21,113 nucleotides of DNA, taken from NCBI GenBank assembly GCA_000444245.1, contig KE606403.1, forward strand, positions 1 through 21,113, read 5' to 3'. This document shows positions 1-10,900 of this stretch, in pieces (within the stretch, counting starts at the first letter, position 1; each line of letters opens with the position of its first letter). The DNA comes from Botryllus schlosseri. Its lineage: Eukaryota; Chordata; Ascidiacea; Stolidobranchia; Styelidae. A model generated the notes under the pieces. The model was not told the origin of the DNA. It searched no databases and saw only the letters and a program-made list of their open reading frames with translations. Position numbers and translations under genes: made by a program.

Positions 1-640
1 TTGAGGATACAGACTAGATAATTCTAATTGTCTGATTAGATTAATGTGCCATTCTCGTGCTTATGAGAATCGAGTCTGGTTTAATATGAAATGAACTTGA
101 TTGATTGTCCAGAATGTCCACGCTTTCGTGAATTCATAATTCTAATTATTATCTACTTTCGAAAAGTTGTCCGAATCTGGGCCGGTTATCGTAAGAACTG
201 AGAAGGATGTAACAGAATAATACCATGAGCAGACTTGGACGGCCAGGTAACGTCTAATTAGCGCGAAATCGAATTAGCAAAATTCTAATCAAATTCCATG
301 TTTCCGTGAAAATGCTACCGAAAAAACTGTGCAGTGCGAAACGAGCCGTCATCGATGTACAGACATTTGTCATGTTCACGCTTACGAGAATGAGAATCCG
401 AGTTGACACGAGGTGACCTTGATTTTGCCGTATTGCTTTTTAACCTGGATTTCAATTCAATTTCCAAGTCGTTTTATTTGCGAATCCAGAAATTCTGATT
501 CTAATCGAATTAAAAAGACATTGGTAGCTATAATTCTAATTCTGATTCTGAAAAGCTGAAAGGCTTCATGTTTTTCCACTCTGGCAGGAAGAAGGAGACG
601 AGAAGATAATAACCAAAGAAACAGAATCCCAAATATGAAG
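1..640 (+). repeat. Repeat family E (AATTCTAATT-rich), one full and one partial unit
   Basis: The stretch is AT-rich with many AATTCTAATT runs. A unit seems to open at AGACTTGGACGGCCAG (232) and close near AACAGAATCCC (625). Positions 1-231 look like the right half of another unit, since CTTATGAGAATCGAG at 60 recurs as CTTACGAGAATGAG at 382. The GTGCGAAACGAGCC block at 335 recurs at 13133 and, reversed, near 9220. No coding potential was seen and the class is unknown. Confidence 0.6.
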
Positions 641-814
641 TTACACACTCCATGGTAGTGACGTCGCAAAAGAGAATGCGTTTGGCGCCGTGTCAGATTT
701 TGAGTGACTGCCATAGGATTATTATCAAAACCGAGCACTTCCTTTGGAAATCCCACTCAAGAAATCGCCCGCCGCGCCCAAATGATGACTTGTTTGGGAA
801 CGTTCCTTGGCGTG

Positions 815-1000
815 ACAAGTTGTGATCAACCCACAACATTGTCACACAGTGCAATGAAATAGGTATGGTCAGAACACACCAAATAATATTCAATGCGATG
901 TATAACTGGCATTACATTCTTTGTGTTCGCATGAAAGGTACATATTTGAACTTTCTCATACCAGTGTGATGTCATTATGAGTGATACTCGAATTTCCCGG
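815..1000 (-). repeat. Family A (hAT-like) fragment
   Basis: The minus strand reads AAGTTCAAATATGTACCTTT and then ATTTCATTGCACTG and GACAATGTTGTGGG. These blocks occur in the same order in the intact family A element at about 18940-19065. Both terminal repeats are missing, so this is a decayed internal piece. The flanks at 641-814 and 1001-1346 hold nothing I can name, apart from a direct repeat of CATATATGATCAAT at 1195 and 1214. Confidence 0.6.
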
Positions 1001-1346
1001 GAATCAAACCGAACCCGACACAGGTTTGAAGATTTTCCAATTAAATTACCCGGTGCACAGCACAGGATGAGGGTTTTTATGGAGTCGGTATTGAATAGCC
1101 ATAAAGCAGATCGCGTCAGCGCGGAAACGGCATAATCACGATTACACTCCACACCGACCCTGCATTTACACTGGATTCTGTATTGCGCAATGCGCATATA
1201 TGATCAATGTCATCATATATGATCAATACGTCAGCCTGACGCAAACTGGGTTTTTCACGTTACTAATTGGAATAGCGGCTGCGTAATGTTTCCTTTACCT
1301 TGTTGTTGTTATGGTGTTCATGATGCTTGGCGACTACCACGGTCAT

Positions 1347-1469
1347 TAGGGGTGTTCAAAAATGACTTTTTTTCTCAAATCGTACTGGCTACTTGATAAA
1401 ATTGTTAGGTTACCAAATTTAAGCCTACACACCAAATTTGGTTCAATTTCAGCCAGTAGCCGCATTGCT
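1347..1469 (+). mobile_element. Family D element, left end only
   Basis: It opens TAGGGGTGTTCAAAAATGAC, the terminal sequence also seen (inverted) at 8621 and 14527. It continues through one module with TTGATAAAATTGTTAGG and CACACCAAATTTGGTTCAAT. The match ends at CGCATTGCT, so only the left end remains. The rest of 1470-1901, the flank beyond the last visible exon, shows no exon, repeat or motif I can support. Confidence 0.6.
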
Positions 1470-1901
1470 GCATGTAGGCTGACGTAATTCTGCATGTGCA
1501 GTGTGCACTGCGCAGTATGTGGCAATAAACAAACACAATTAAGCTGCTTTCATGTCCGAAAACTGGTTACGCTACGGTCGGCTCAGTTCTAGGGCCGGAC
1601 ACAACGATCAGCGCAATACTAGTCGGGCATCGATTGTAATTTGTACTCGAGTGGAATAGTGACATTCGAGTTTTCAGAGAAACAGAAGTATACGCCTTCA
1701 TACCAAGAGCACTAATTCTACAGTTGAAGCCTCGAAGCCTCCGCTAGCCGTATTTCATCTACGGAAAACTCGTTTGAACCCAATTATTGCTGCTGCTACG
1801 ACGTCACAATAAGCGATACTCGAATAATCCGAATCTAAGTACCATGTACTGCCGATTTTACCGCAGCCCTACGCATTTCGAGGTAGCGCAAATTTTCTCA
1901 C

Positions 1902-1978
1902 CTGCATGTCCAGGATATCTTTGGGGCTGACGCAGGAATGGGGCGCGGGCGCGAACGGTTCGGCGGGAAACGGATTCG
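1902..1978 (-). CDS. GULP1: GULP1 penultimate exon: NPF/EPF segment ending DILDMQ
   Basis: The acceptor is GTTGTCTTCGTTACAG|CGA and the donor CAG|GTGAGA, giving 77 bp. With the one base carried over it encodes ANPFPAEPFAPAPHSCVSPK followed by DILDMQ. Human GULP1 reads AEPFDPFN..PPDIQSKLDEMQ just before EGFKMGLTLEGTVFCL, so the ending DMQ fits the last conserved junction. NPF is the classic EH-domain ligand. The remaining exon (the human-like EGFKMGL.. end) should start after a phase-0 intron, but no such sequence is found in 1-1890 on the minus strand, so it probably lies off the left edge. Confidence 0.85.
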
Positions 1979-4900
1979 CTGTAACGAAGACAACACAAAT
2001 TCAAACAAAGAAGCAATACGCGCGTGTAGGATTTCCGCATATACATACGGGTTACACTCGTGCTTAGGCTGTAATTGCGTGGATGAAAATCGGTGCATTT
2101 CCCTAATTTCCACCACAGCCCAGGGTGTAAAACAGGCTGGCAGAACCTTCGGTGCTAAATTTTGCTTCAACAGTCATTCCAATGAGGGAAAACTAATCAA
2201 ATACACCAGTCCTACTCGTAAACGGAACCCACTCCACTCCTAGGATGCGTCTACATAAGTATTTTGGTATTTGAAACATGTTTAAGTTCATCCATTGAAG
2301 GGGTGTAAGAGGCAGACATTGCACCCGAATGTGAGTTCGGAGAATACTGAGTTAGATACGGGTTTCGTTCACAGCATACCACCTACCTTGCATAGCGACT
2401 AGTCGGGTCCCTCTGGAAGGCGGTTGCGGTATCGTGGGCACAAAAGGCCGCATGTTGAATGGATCCTGAAAACGAAACAGCTATTAGACAAGCAGACACG
2501 CGCGTGTAAATCCGGCTGAAGCGACACGCGGGCAGAGAAAACAGTGTAGAACAGAACAGGAATACCCAAGATCAGAAAGAAGCGGAACAACTCCACAGTA
2601 TAGTATAACCTGAGACTCCCAACCCCCAGAAACGCGTGACGTCTCGCAACCCGCGCTATCCAAAATATCGCTCTCCCGGCAATCTAGCAAGTTCAGCCGA
2701 AACTCCGCGGCGCCCGTCGCGTCAGGGCGCGGCGCAGGCTCCTTCTCGACACCGCCACGAAACGACGCCTTTTCAGTATCGAAAAGCGCGCCATTTTCAC
2801 GAACGTTCCGATCTCGTAACCGAGTTTGCTCTCCCGCCCTTGGTAATGAGATGGTCGGCGTTGTTTCGAAGATGGACTGCCTAGTTTTGTTCGTTTGATT
2901 TGATTTAAACTCATTGGCTTCTAAGTATCGACTAGACTTTACAGCTTTCGGCAAGGCTATAGAAGATACACAGTCAACACAAGAAGCATCTTTACTAGCT
3001 GCATGTCGAAAGGCCTCCATCAACCTATTCACGTTATCGTACGTAGTGTCTACGGTGCTTTGATCGCGCCGCGGATAATCGCGCCCCGCGAGCATCATGT
3101 AACCATCTTCTCCACTCAGATGACGCAAAGTGGCGTCGATATTCGCGCCCCGCGTGCAGTCCCCGCTTTCGCGCAACACGTAAGAGTATTCTTTGGACGA
3201 CGACCCGGACGTAACGCTGCTGCTGACGCTGGTCAGCTCGTCGCTTGAATCAGTCTGGTCGTAATACGCGCGCATTGCTTTCAAACTGTTATCAAACGGT
3301 ATCCTCGTGTCTGCCTTAGATCTTTTCTTCAAAGAACCGCGCATTGTGACGTCACTGTCTTTTAACAGCTCGCTGGGGGAGTGCGCTTGATGATTAGCCC
3401 GCGGGTCTATCATCATTTTATGTAAAGTTGCGATCACGTCGTCCATACTGGCGTAAGTTCCGGCGCTTTCCGAAACGGCGGGGGATGAAAGGCGATCAAA
3501 GCACGCCGCTTCGCTTTGATCATTTTTCGGTTTCTTTGATGATAAACCGGGGAGAAGCGAGGATAGCACGTTTTTCAGCCTCTCTTCGCGCGGCGCCTTT
3601 GATCTCCTGTGCCGTTTCCCGCTTTTTCTGATTTTTTCGCCGGAATCCGTTTCCGGGACTGAAACGCGGTGCGTCTGATCTCCCGGAAGCGCGTTTCCGC
3701 GTGGAGGATGAGGAGGAAAGATGGAAGAAATCGAATGCAAAAGAGAAGGATTGATCTGGAAGGAATGAAAGGAAAAAAATCACAAGAAAATGTGAAAGAC
3801 ATTCAATATTCCCATGAGAAAGCGCGCGAAATTCTCCCGCGTCTCTATGACGTCGTGCACGACCGAGGAAAATCAAAGCGTTGTGTTATTCATCAAGATA
3901 AGATTTGTGTGTTACGCCAACCTAGTTTGTACCAACAGGAGTTTGTGTAGATCACGAAATAGTACACTGAGCCTAAGCCTATTCTGTTTCTGAGCTTAAG
4001 CTCTGTTGGCCTTAATTATTTGAATCTCCATGTCCGCGAGTCATAATTGGTGATACGATCGTCTCTATTAGTTGCCGACTGCTACCTCTGACGTGTGTGA
4101 GCCTAAAATATTCGGGTTATTTCAATGAGTATACTATTGAAGTTTAGATATGGACGTTGCGCGTGAGTCAAGCGCGCGTACGCACGCAATACACGAGGAA
4201 ACACCTTGCATACCTATTCCACCAATAACTGTATCAATTTCAATGGCTAAATTGAGCATGGCAAATTTCAACTTCTTATCAGGCCCAAAATAATATGAAA
4301 GTCAGCTGTTAGGCCTTATAACAGTTTTCACTCATTTCACAGAGGCGTTATAGCGATATACCCGGTGATCACCACTGGAAAGGATTTGTACGCGAGAACC
4401 AGCCTCGCCAGCCAGGTATAGTCATCAGCTCCTAAATACGAATTTCCGTATCGCGATTGTGACATGATAGAACAAATTACAGCATAGAAATATTTGACAA
4501 ATTAGATTACGATAGATTCAGATTGTCGGCATTTCACCCTTTAGTTAGTCAATTCCAAGTCAGGTCTAGAACCACTGCCTTCAACATAAAGTTACAACCT
4601 GGATTACATCACAGTCGCACACAATCGAGTTTCGCACGAAACAATTAAACAGGAAACCGCTCCGTTTGTACCGCGCTGCAAAGGGTCAATCGCTCGAAAT
4701 CCACCTCAACTACTTACGATCATTTCCGGGCTAGTCACGTCCGTCGTTCGCGGGCTGGCACTCCGCGGCACAGCCACGCTGCCCGCGTCAAGATTGGCCG
4801 ACCGCTCCGGGGTGGTCGATGAGGCGAAAAGCTGGAACACAAAATCGGCTGAGACAAGTCGGCATGGCATCTAGGCTATACCGTAAACAAAATTCGTGTA

Positions 4901-7900
4901 TTTCGTGGATTCCCGCACCCAAGGAGACAGTTTATGGTGCCAAATCGTACTTTTAAATTCAAATCGCGCTTCCAAAGCCTTTCAACGGGTGCAATACACC
5001 AATTTTTAAGGATCTTATCTTGCGGATCATACGGTAAACCAGCGGTTTCCAAAGTGGGGGCTGCCCACAACTTGGGACCTGAGAGCGGTATGTTCTACGG
5101 ATAAATTTTGGGAAAATTCGTTAATTTATAGCTTTCTCTGTGCGCTGAGTTTACCTACTAACCAAACAATCAATCAATGAACGAAGAGACTATTTATTAA
5201 GCGACACTTATTAAGCGCTTATCGTTCCCAAGCGAAGTACACTTTCAGCGAAAATAGTGTGTATTTCGACCCGTGTACCACCCCTGAAACACGGGTGTGA
5301 ATATACAATACACCCATGGCGCACGAAACCAGAACCGACCTCGGAATTATACCGCGGTATATATAGAGTAGAACATTTCAATCCAAATTATGCACGTGCA
5401 CGTTCGCATGCACGATTTGTGACCGCGATATAATTCTGAGTTAGGTTCTCCCCTAGAAATCCCCAAAAGGTGACACACGTACACAGAATCCACCACACCC
5501 TGGGATATATCTCTATAAGGACTAGGTATTCGACTTATTTTCACCCATTGGAAGGGTGCGAACGCACAATTTTGTACCTGAAAGTTCCGTTTACCTGATT
5601 AGCACCCCAGGCTACGGTGAAAATCCGATGAAGACACATATTTTCGGCCCATGCATTGACAGCGCAGTGCAAGCTCGCGAAATATCTTGCTACAACACCG
5701 GAATCGACATAGGCCACGTCATAGATACGCGCCGGGTTTCAATCAATCAATTTCAGATTTTGATCACATCGATTGGAGGGAGATACATTATACATAACAC
5801 GCATAAAACCACGTAACCCTCGGTCCGTAGAATGACATACCGCGAACTGCACAACTGTGCAGTGCATTGTTTGTGGTATGGCTTCGTTACTCATCAATTT
5901 CATCTGGCTAATGTCCAAGTATGCAATCGAATCCACATCGGCGCGAGAATAATTTCGCGATAGCCGACGGATATCCAGACTATAGCCGAACGCAGTATGC
6001 AAAATAAGCAAGTTACAATCAGGTGGCATTACACGTCAGGCTGCGTATTACATGCGGTGAAAATTGATAAGACCAGTAAAGGCCAAAATGTGATAAAATT
6101 GGCCGATATTAATTGAGCTCACTAGCGCGATCAATAAAATATGGCTTTGTTAGAAGGCTCGAGGCTGAGTCGCGGATAAAGATAGACTTTGTCCGTTTAT
6201 GACAGAGTTAGGAAGCCTTTTTCGACATAGGAGCCATATTCACCCTTGGTTTTCGATTGTCAATGTCAATCCACTGTGACGTCACAACTAACGATATGTG
6301 ACGTCATGGCTAAAAAAACAAACAATAAAATACCTGTTTTAAACAACGGCCATGCTCTAAACATGTTTGTTTTAAATGCAACCCTAGTAGTATATATGTA
6401 CTTAACGTGACTCATACCTGCGAAGACATTCGTGTCGTGTCCGCGCGTTCGTGCGCCGGTCGGCCGTTGGCGGCATTCTCCAACTCTGCTATTCTCTTTC
6501 GCAATTTATCATTTTCACTTTCAAGTTCTTTGATACGTTTGCTCATGTCATTAACCTGTTCAAGAGAAGAATTTATATTTTTTCGAATTTATACCTAGAC
6601 TTTTGGACAGTGTGGTCGCATTCGGCCAGACTGGGACTATCACATAATCATAGTTGTCTAATTTTGTTAATTAGAGCGAAATGCTGATAATTCAATTCTA
6701 ATCTAATTGCTGAAATGTTTCTGAGCTCAAATTCCAACCTAAATTTTGGTTTTGCAGACATTTGCAATTCACGTGTTCATGAACTGAACTTAATTTTAGT
6801 TGCATTTCCACCCAAATCGGAGTTTTACTAAATTACAAAGTTTTTGCGAATTCAGTATTTCTATTCTAACTTAAGTTGTGGAAAAAAACTGTGTAGCTGC
6901 AATTCTAATTCTAATATAATTCTGGAAAGCTGAAATTTTCTAGATTGCCCAATTCTACAATGGGTGAGAAGAACATGAGATTTATCAATAAATATTTTAT
7001 TGTGGCGACATTAATGGTTAAACAGAATCTGGTAAACGTCATAAAATACTGTTTTGGGCTGCAAGGAAACGCACGGCCCCAACAATTTTTAACCGGGGCA
7101 GCATGTACAATTAGACAGAACTAAAACTGTCACTGGCACACGTTTGATACTAGCACGAAGGCTATCTGTAGCTTCATCGGGAAAAAGTATACACGAGTCA
7201 AGTTTCAACATTTGTAACGCACGAAGATACGTTAGTAATAAAACAACTATAGTAGAAAGCACCACGTTCGAAGACCATTTCACCTTTTTGCTACTCGGCG
7301 CTGAAGGATTCTTTTTCATAAACTTCTCGTAAGCGATTTCGAAGGCCTGTCCTATCGTCAGTGTGATATCATTGGCCTGTAAATGCGCAATACTCTTCTC
7401 AATCGAGAACGATGAAATCACGCATAGTATCCTAATCGAGTATCAGGAATCGGGCCTACTGCAGCGTATTATTTCTCCCAATTTCGAGAAAGGACTCTGC
7501 TCATAAACAGCGACGGAATATATCTTAGGAAGTGATGATTGTATCGATTGTAGTTTGTGAGCTAGGGTTGTTCAAAGACATCATTTTTCCGGATCCCGGG
7601 GATTCACTGATCAAATTGTTAGGTTGCCTAAAAAAAACGCTGCACACCAAATTTGACTCGATTCCAAACGGTAGGCAGTGAACGCGTAGGAGTTTAAATA
7701 GTTTGAATTTATTATTCAAAAAAATTAAGAACTTTTTTTCGTCAAATTTTGCTGTCAACTCCATGAAATTGTTGACCTGTCTTCAAAAAACGATGCAAAA
7801 CCAATTTGACGCGAGTCCAACCCGTAGAAGCGAAGTGATTCGAGTTTCATTCGTAATTTTGGGATTACCCACCGTCAACGCTATTTTTGCAATTCCAAAA

Positions 7901-10900
7901 TTTCCAACTGCAACAACTTCCGTTCTACCGGTTGGAAGTGAGAAAAAGTTGTCGTGCGTTGTTCTTTGAGACGACTCAACAATATCATGGGGTTGATAGA
8001 AAAAATTGAATTTTTAAAATATTTTATAAAAATATTCAAAGTCCTGCACCCTGACATCTGCCAGTTGGATTTGGGACAAATTTGGTGTGAAACGTTTTTT
8101 AATCCAACATAATAACTTAATCCGCGAATTCACGAAATCCAGAAATTTATATTTTCTCAAATCGTACTAGTTACTTGATAAAATTGTTAGCTTACCTGAT
8201 TTAAGCCTACACACCAAATTTGGTTCAATTTCAGCAAGTAACCGAATTGCTACAGGAGAAGAAAGTTTCTATTTATTAGATAAAAATAAATAACAAAAAA
8301 ATTGAAAATTATCTGTTCACCCTATGAAAGTGTTAGGTTGTCTATAGAAACGATGTTCACCAAATTTGGTTCAATTCCAACCAGTGAAAGCGGAGTTATT
8401 GCCGTCGAAAAATTTGGATTTCAATAAAATAGTATTTACGGTGGGCACAACTATAATAAATAACTGAAGAATTGGTCACCGTTAGTACTAAGTTATTCAT
8501 AATCCGAATTTTTCGACGTAATTGAACCAAATTTGGTGTTTAGGCGTAAATTAGGTAACCTAACATTTTTATCAAGTAGCAAGTGCGATTGGAGAAAAAA
8601 AGTCGTTTTTGAACACCTCTATCGTCCCTGGTAATGGAGTTTACTTCCTCTCAAGTAGCGAGGCTGGCTACTTTGAATACCCGCGGTCTCTAAACAGTAC
8701 CTGATGCACGGAGTCCAGTCCGTAACAGTAATGCTTGTTGTCGTCGAGCTTCGCTATAAAAGCGAACAGTCTCCTGTCGGTCTTGTCGTCCGCGCAAAAC
8801 GAAACCCTGTGAAGCGCTATGTCATGCCAAGTCTCCTGAAAAGGCAAGATTACTCGCGGTTAGGTAAACACGGTCAGTACGCGCGAGCGTTTAGCGAGTG
8901 CAATGACTAGACAAGTTGACACAACACCTAAAACAAAACGCGTTCTGTTACGCGTTGACAGGTGGGATTCTCATTCATACGCTTAATTATTTTCGTCCAG
9001 CTTTACGTCTTAAAAGTGAAAGAGAAGCCTACATTTGACGAAAGTCAGGGTTATCTTTCACAGAGTCGCACATCTATAGAATTTTCAGAGTTTTAAAATT
9101 AGATTATGAATTCGCGAAAACTTCGAATAGGGATGAAATGAAACAACAACCGGTTCAAGTTCATGTCTCAAATCTTCGTTGTCATAAGTATGAGAATGAC
9201 AAATGTCTGTGTACCAAGCATGGTTCGTTCCGCACTACAAAGTTATCATGCAGCATTTCAGGAAAACCAGAAACTACGTAGACTCAGAAATTAGAGCATT
9301 GAAACGTATCACAAATTAGATTATATTTAGATTAAAGGCATTTCGCTCGAATTAGTCTAATCTAATTAAAACTACTACAATTATCTAGTTGAAAAGTCTG
9401 CCTTCAAGCACCCTTCCATACTCCATTCCGGTTTGCCTACATCTCTGAGCGTACGGGACTGCTATGAAATCCCGGCATATCTCTTACCGAAAGTGCATGT
9501 AAACTAGCGTTAACGTGACGGCAAAAACTGATTTTGACACCATAGCCATGTCGTCTCAATAGCGCGAACAGATCGACCTCCGAACGGAGGTAATTGACAC
9601 TTGGAGAAGTATCGGAAACGGCACCTAGCAAACGACCGGCAACGAACCCGATGTGGAGATTGGTATCAGCACAATGAACGGGAACATTCCACGGTAAGGC
9701 TTCAATTCGGTCTTTCTCGATCAGTATACACCAGTAGCCTATTAAGGGTGCCTCAAAAACAGACTTGAACTTTGCATTGTTACGGAGTTTTTTCATTGTG
9801 ACGCAGCAATGTCGTCTGGAATAAGCAGCCGCAACAATGGCAAAACGCTGGCGGTTTGCGCTGCTCTTTACTTGCTTCCAGACGGCATTGCTGCGACTGA
9901 TTTTGGGGGTTCTAGGGCCACGACCACAATAAAATCTATATTTTCGTAATCAGCAGCCCGGTAGCTTTCGATTGATACCAATTTCATCAAATTTCGCGCT
10001 CGGCAAGCCGGTCAAAAGTACAGTCAAATTGCCTTTAGCCAAATGGAAAGTGTGACGTAAACCAATCGCAGTAGACCGTGAGATTTGCTTGTGTCCACAC
10101 TATTGTAGGACACTATGGTTTCACTCATTATGGCATTTCCATCACGTGATCATACCCACTCATTGCACTTTGTGACAATATCGTGGATTGGTCACGACTC
10201 ACGACTTTACTGCATGTTTGGGATACTGTGATAAGTGATACGACCGATCGAGGTCTCAAAGCTTCCACGTTGGCAAAAAAAGTATCGATAGTATACTATA
10301 ATTCACCTTGATAACATACTCTTACTGGAAAGGGGCTTTAAATACAGTACTCCGAAGAATCGCATCCCCTAGTCGACTGATTGCTCAAATCATTATACCC
10401 AGCCCTAGTATTATCATTGCAAAGACTGCATCACAGTAGGGCAGAATAGAATTGCCAGTGCTGCTATTTCCAAAGATTTAGATCGCACTGGAAGCATGCG
10501 ACTATGATAGGTCTGGTTCTCAACCCTGTAATGCAGGGGTCATCAGCCTTTTTGAAATGAAGAGGTAGCCTACTTCTTGGGTACTGATTTAATGCGACGG
10601 GCTACCAGTCACTCCCGCCGTTTATCCGTGCTAAGTTGGATTTCCATCACTTAGACATTCAGAGAACTCGGCAGGGTTTCCGCCCCTTACCAAGAACAGA
10701 AACTCTCACTCACCGGGACTCACAGAAGCGTCTCCGGGCTCAGTTGCGTTGCCGCACTGCGCGCCGAAGCGCCAATATCCGCTTCGAGACCCGGAGATGT
10801 TAACTAGATTTCCGCTAAGCCTCCGCGTGGGCGAAGACGAGCAAAGCCCCAATCTAAAACCGCGTTCGTATGTTCCTTAGTGTCGACTGACCCACGTTCA

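Noticed and set aside
990-1020. GGTTCGGTTTGATTCCCGGG on the minus strand, like a tRNA/SINE B box.
   Set aside because: No A box stands at the right distance and no tRNA fold could be drawn. It lies beside a family A fragment.
2399-2596. Minus-strand frame of 65 codons over the DPF exon (..RIHSTCGLLCPRYRNR..).
   Set aside because: It is out of phase with the exon before it. The DPFNMRPF frame fits both phase and family.
2484-3740. A single 418-codon gene starting at TTG 3740 and stopping at 2484.
   Set aside because: The frame is part of a longer spliced gene. It enters at the acceptor at 3756 and most likely leaves at 2610. The last 41 codons read into an intron and the TTG is not a start.
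2636-3950. Several open frames on the plus strand and in other minus frames opposite the giant exon.
   Set aside because: These are shadows of a GC-rich coding exon, with no splice support or likeness to any family.
10690-10800. Possible alternative exon on the minus strand with donor GGTGAGTGAG and a GC-rich open stretch (GYWRFGAQCGNATEPGDASV).
   Set aside because: There is no acceptor or start in a phase that fits GULP1. It lies in a GC-rich repeat-like segment next to the 28S fragment, so it is more likely repeat sequence.
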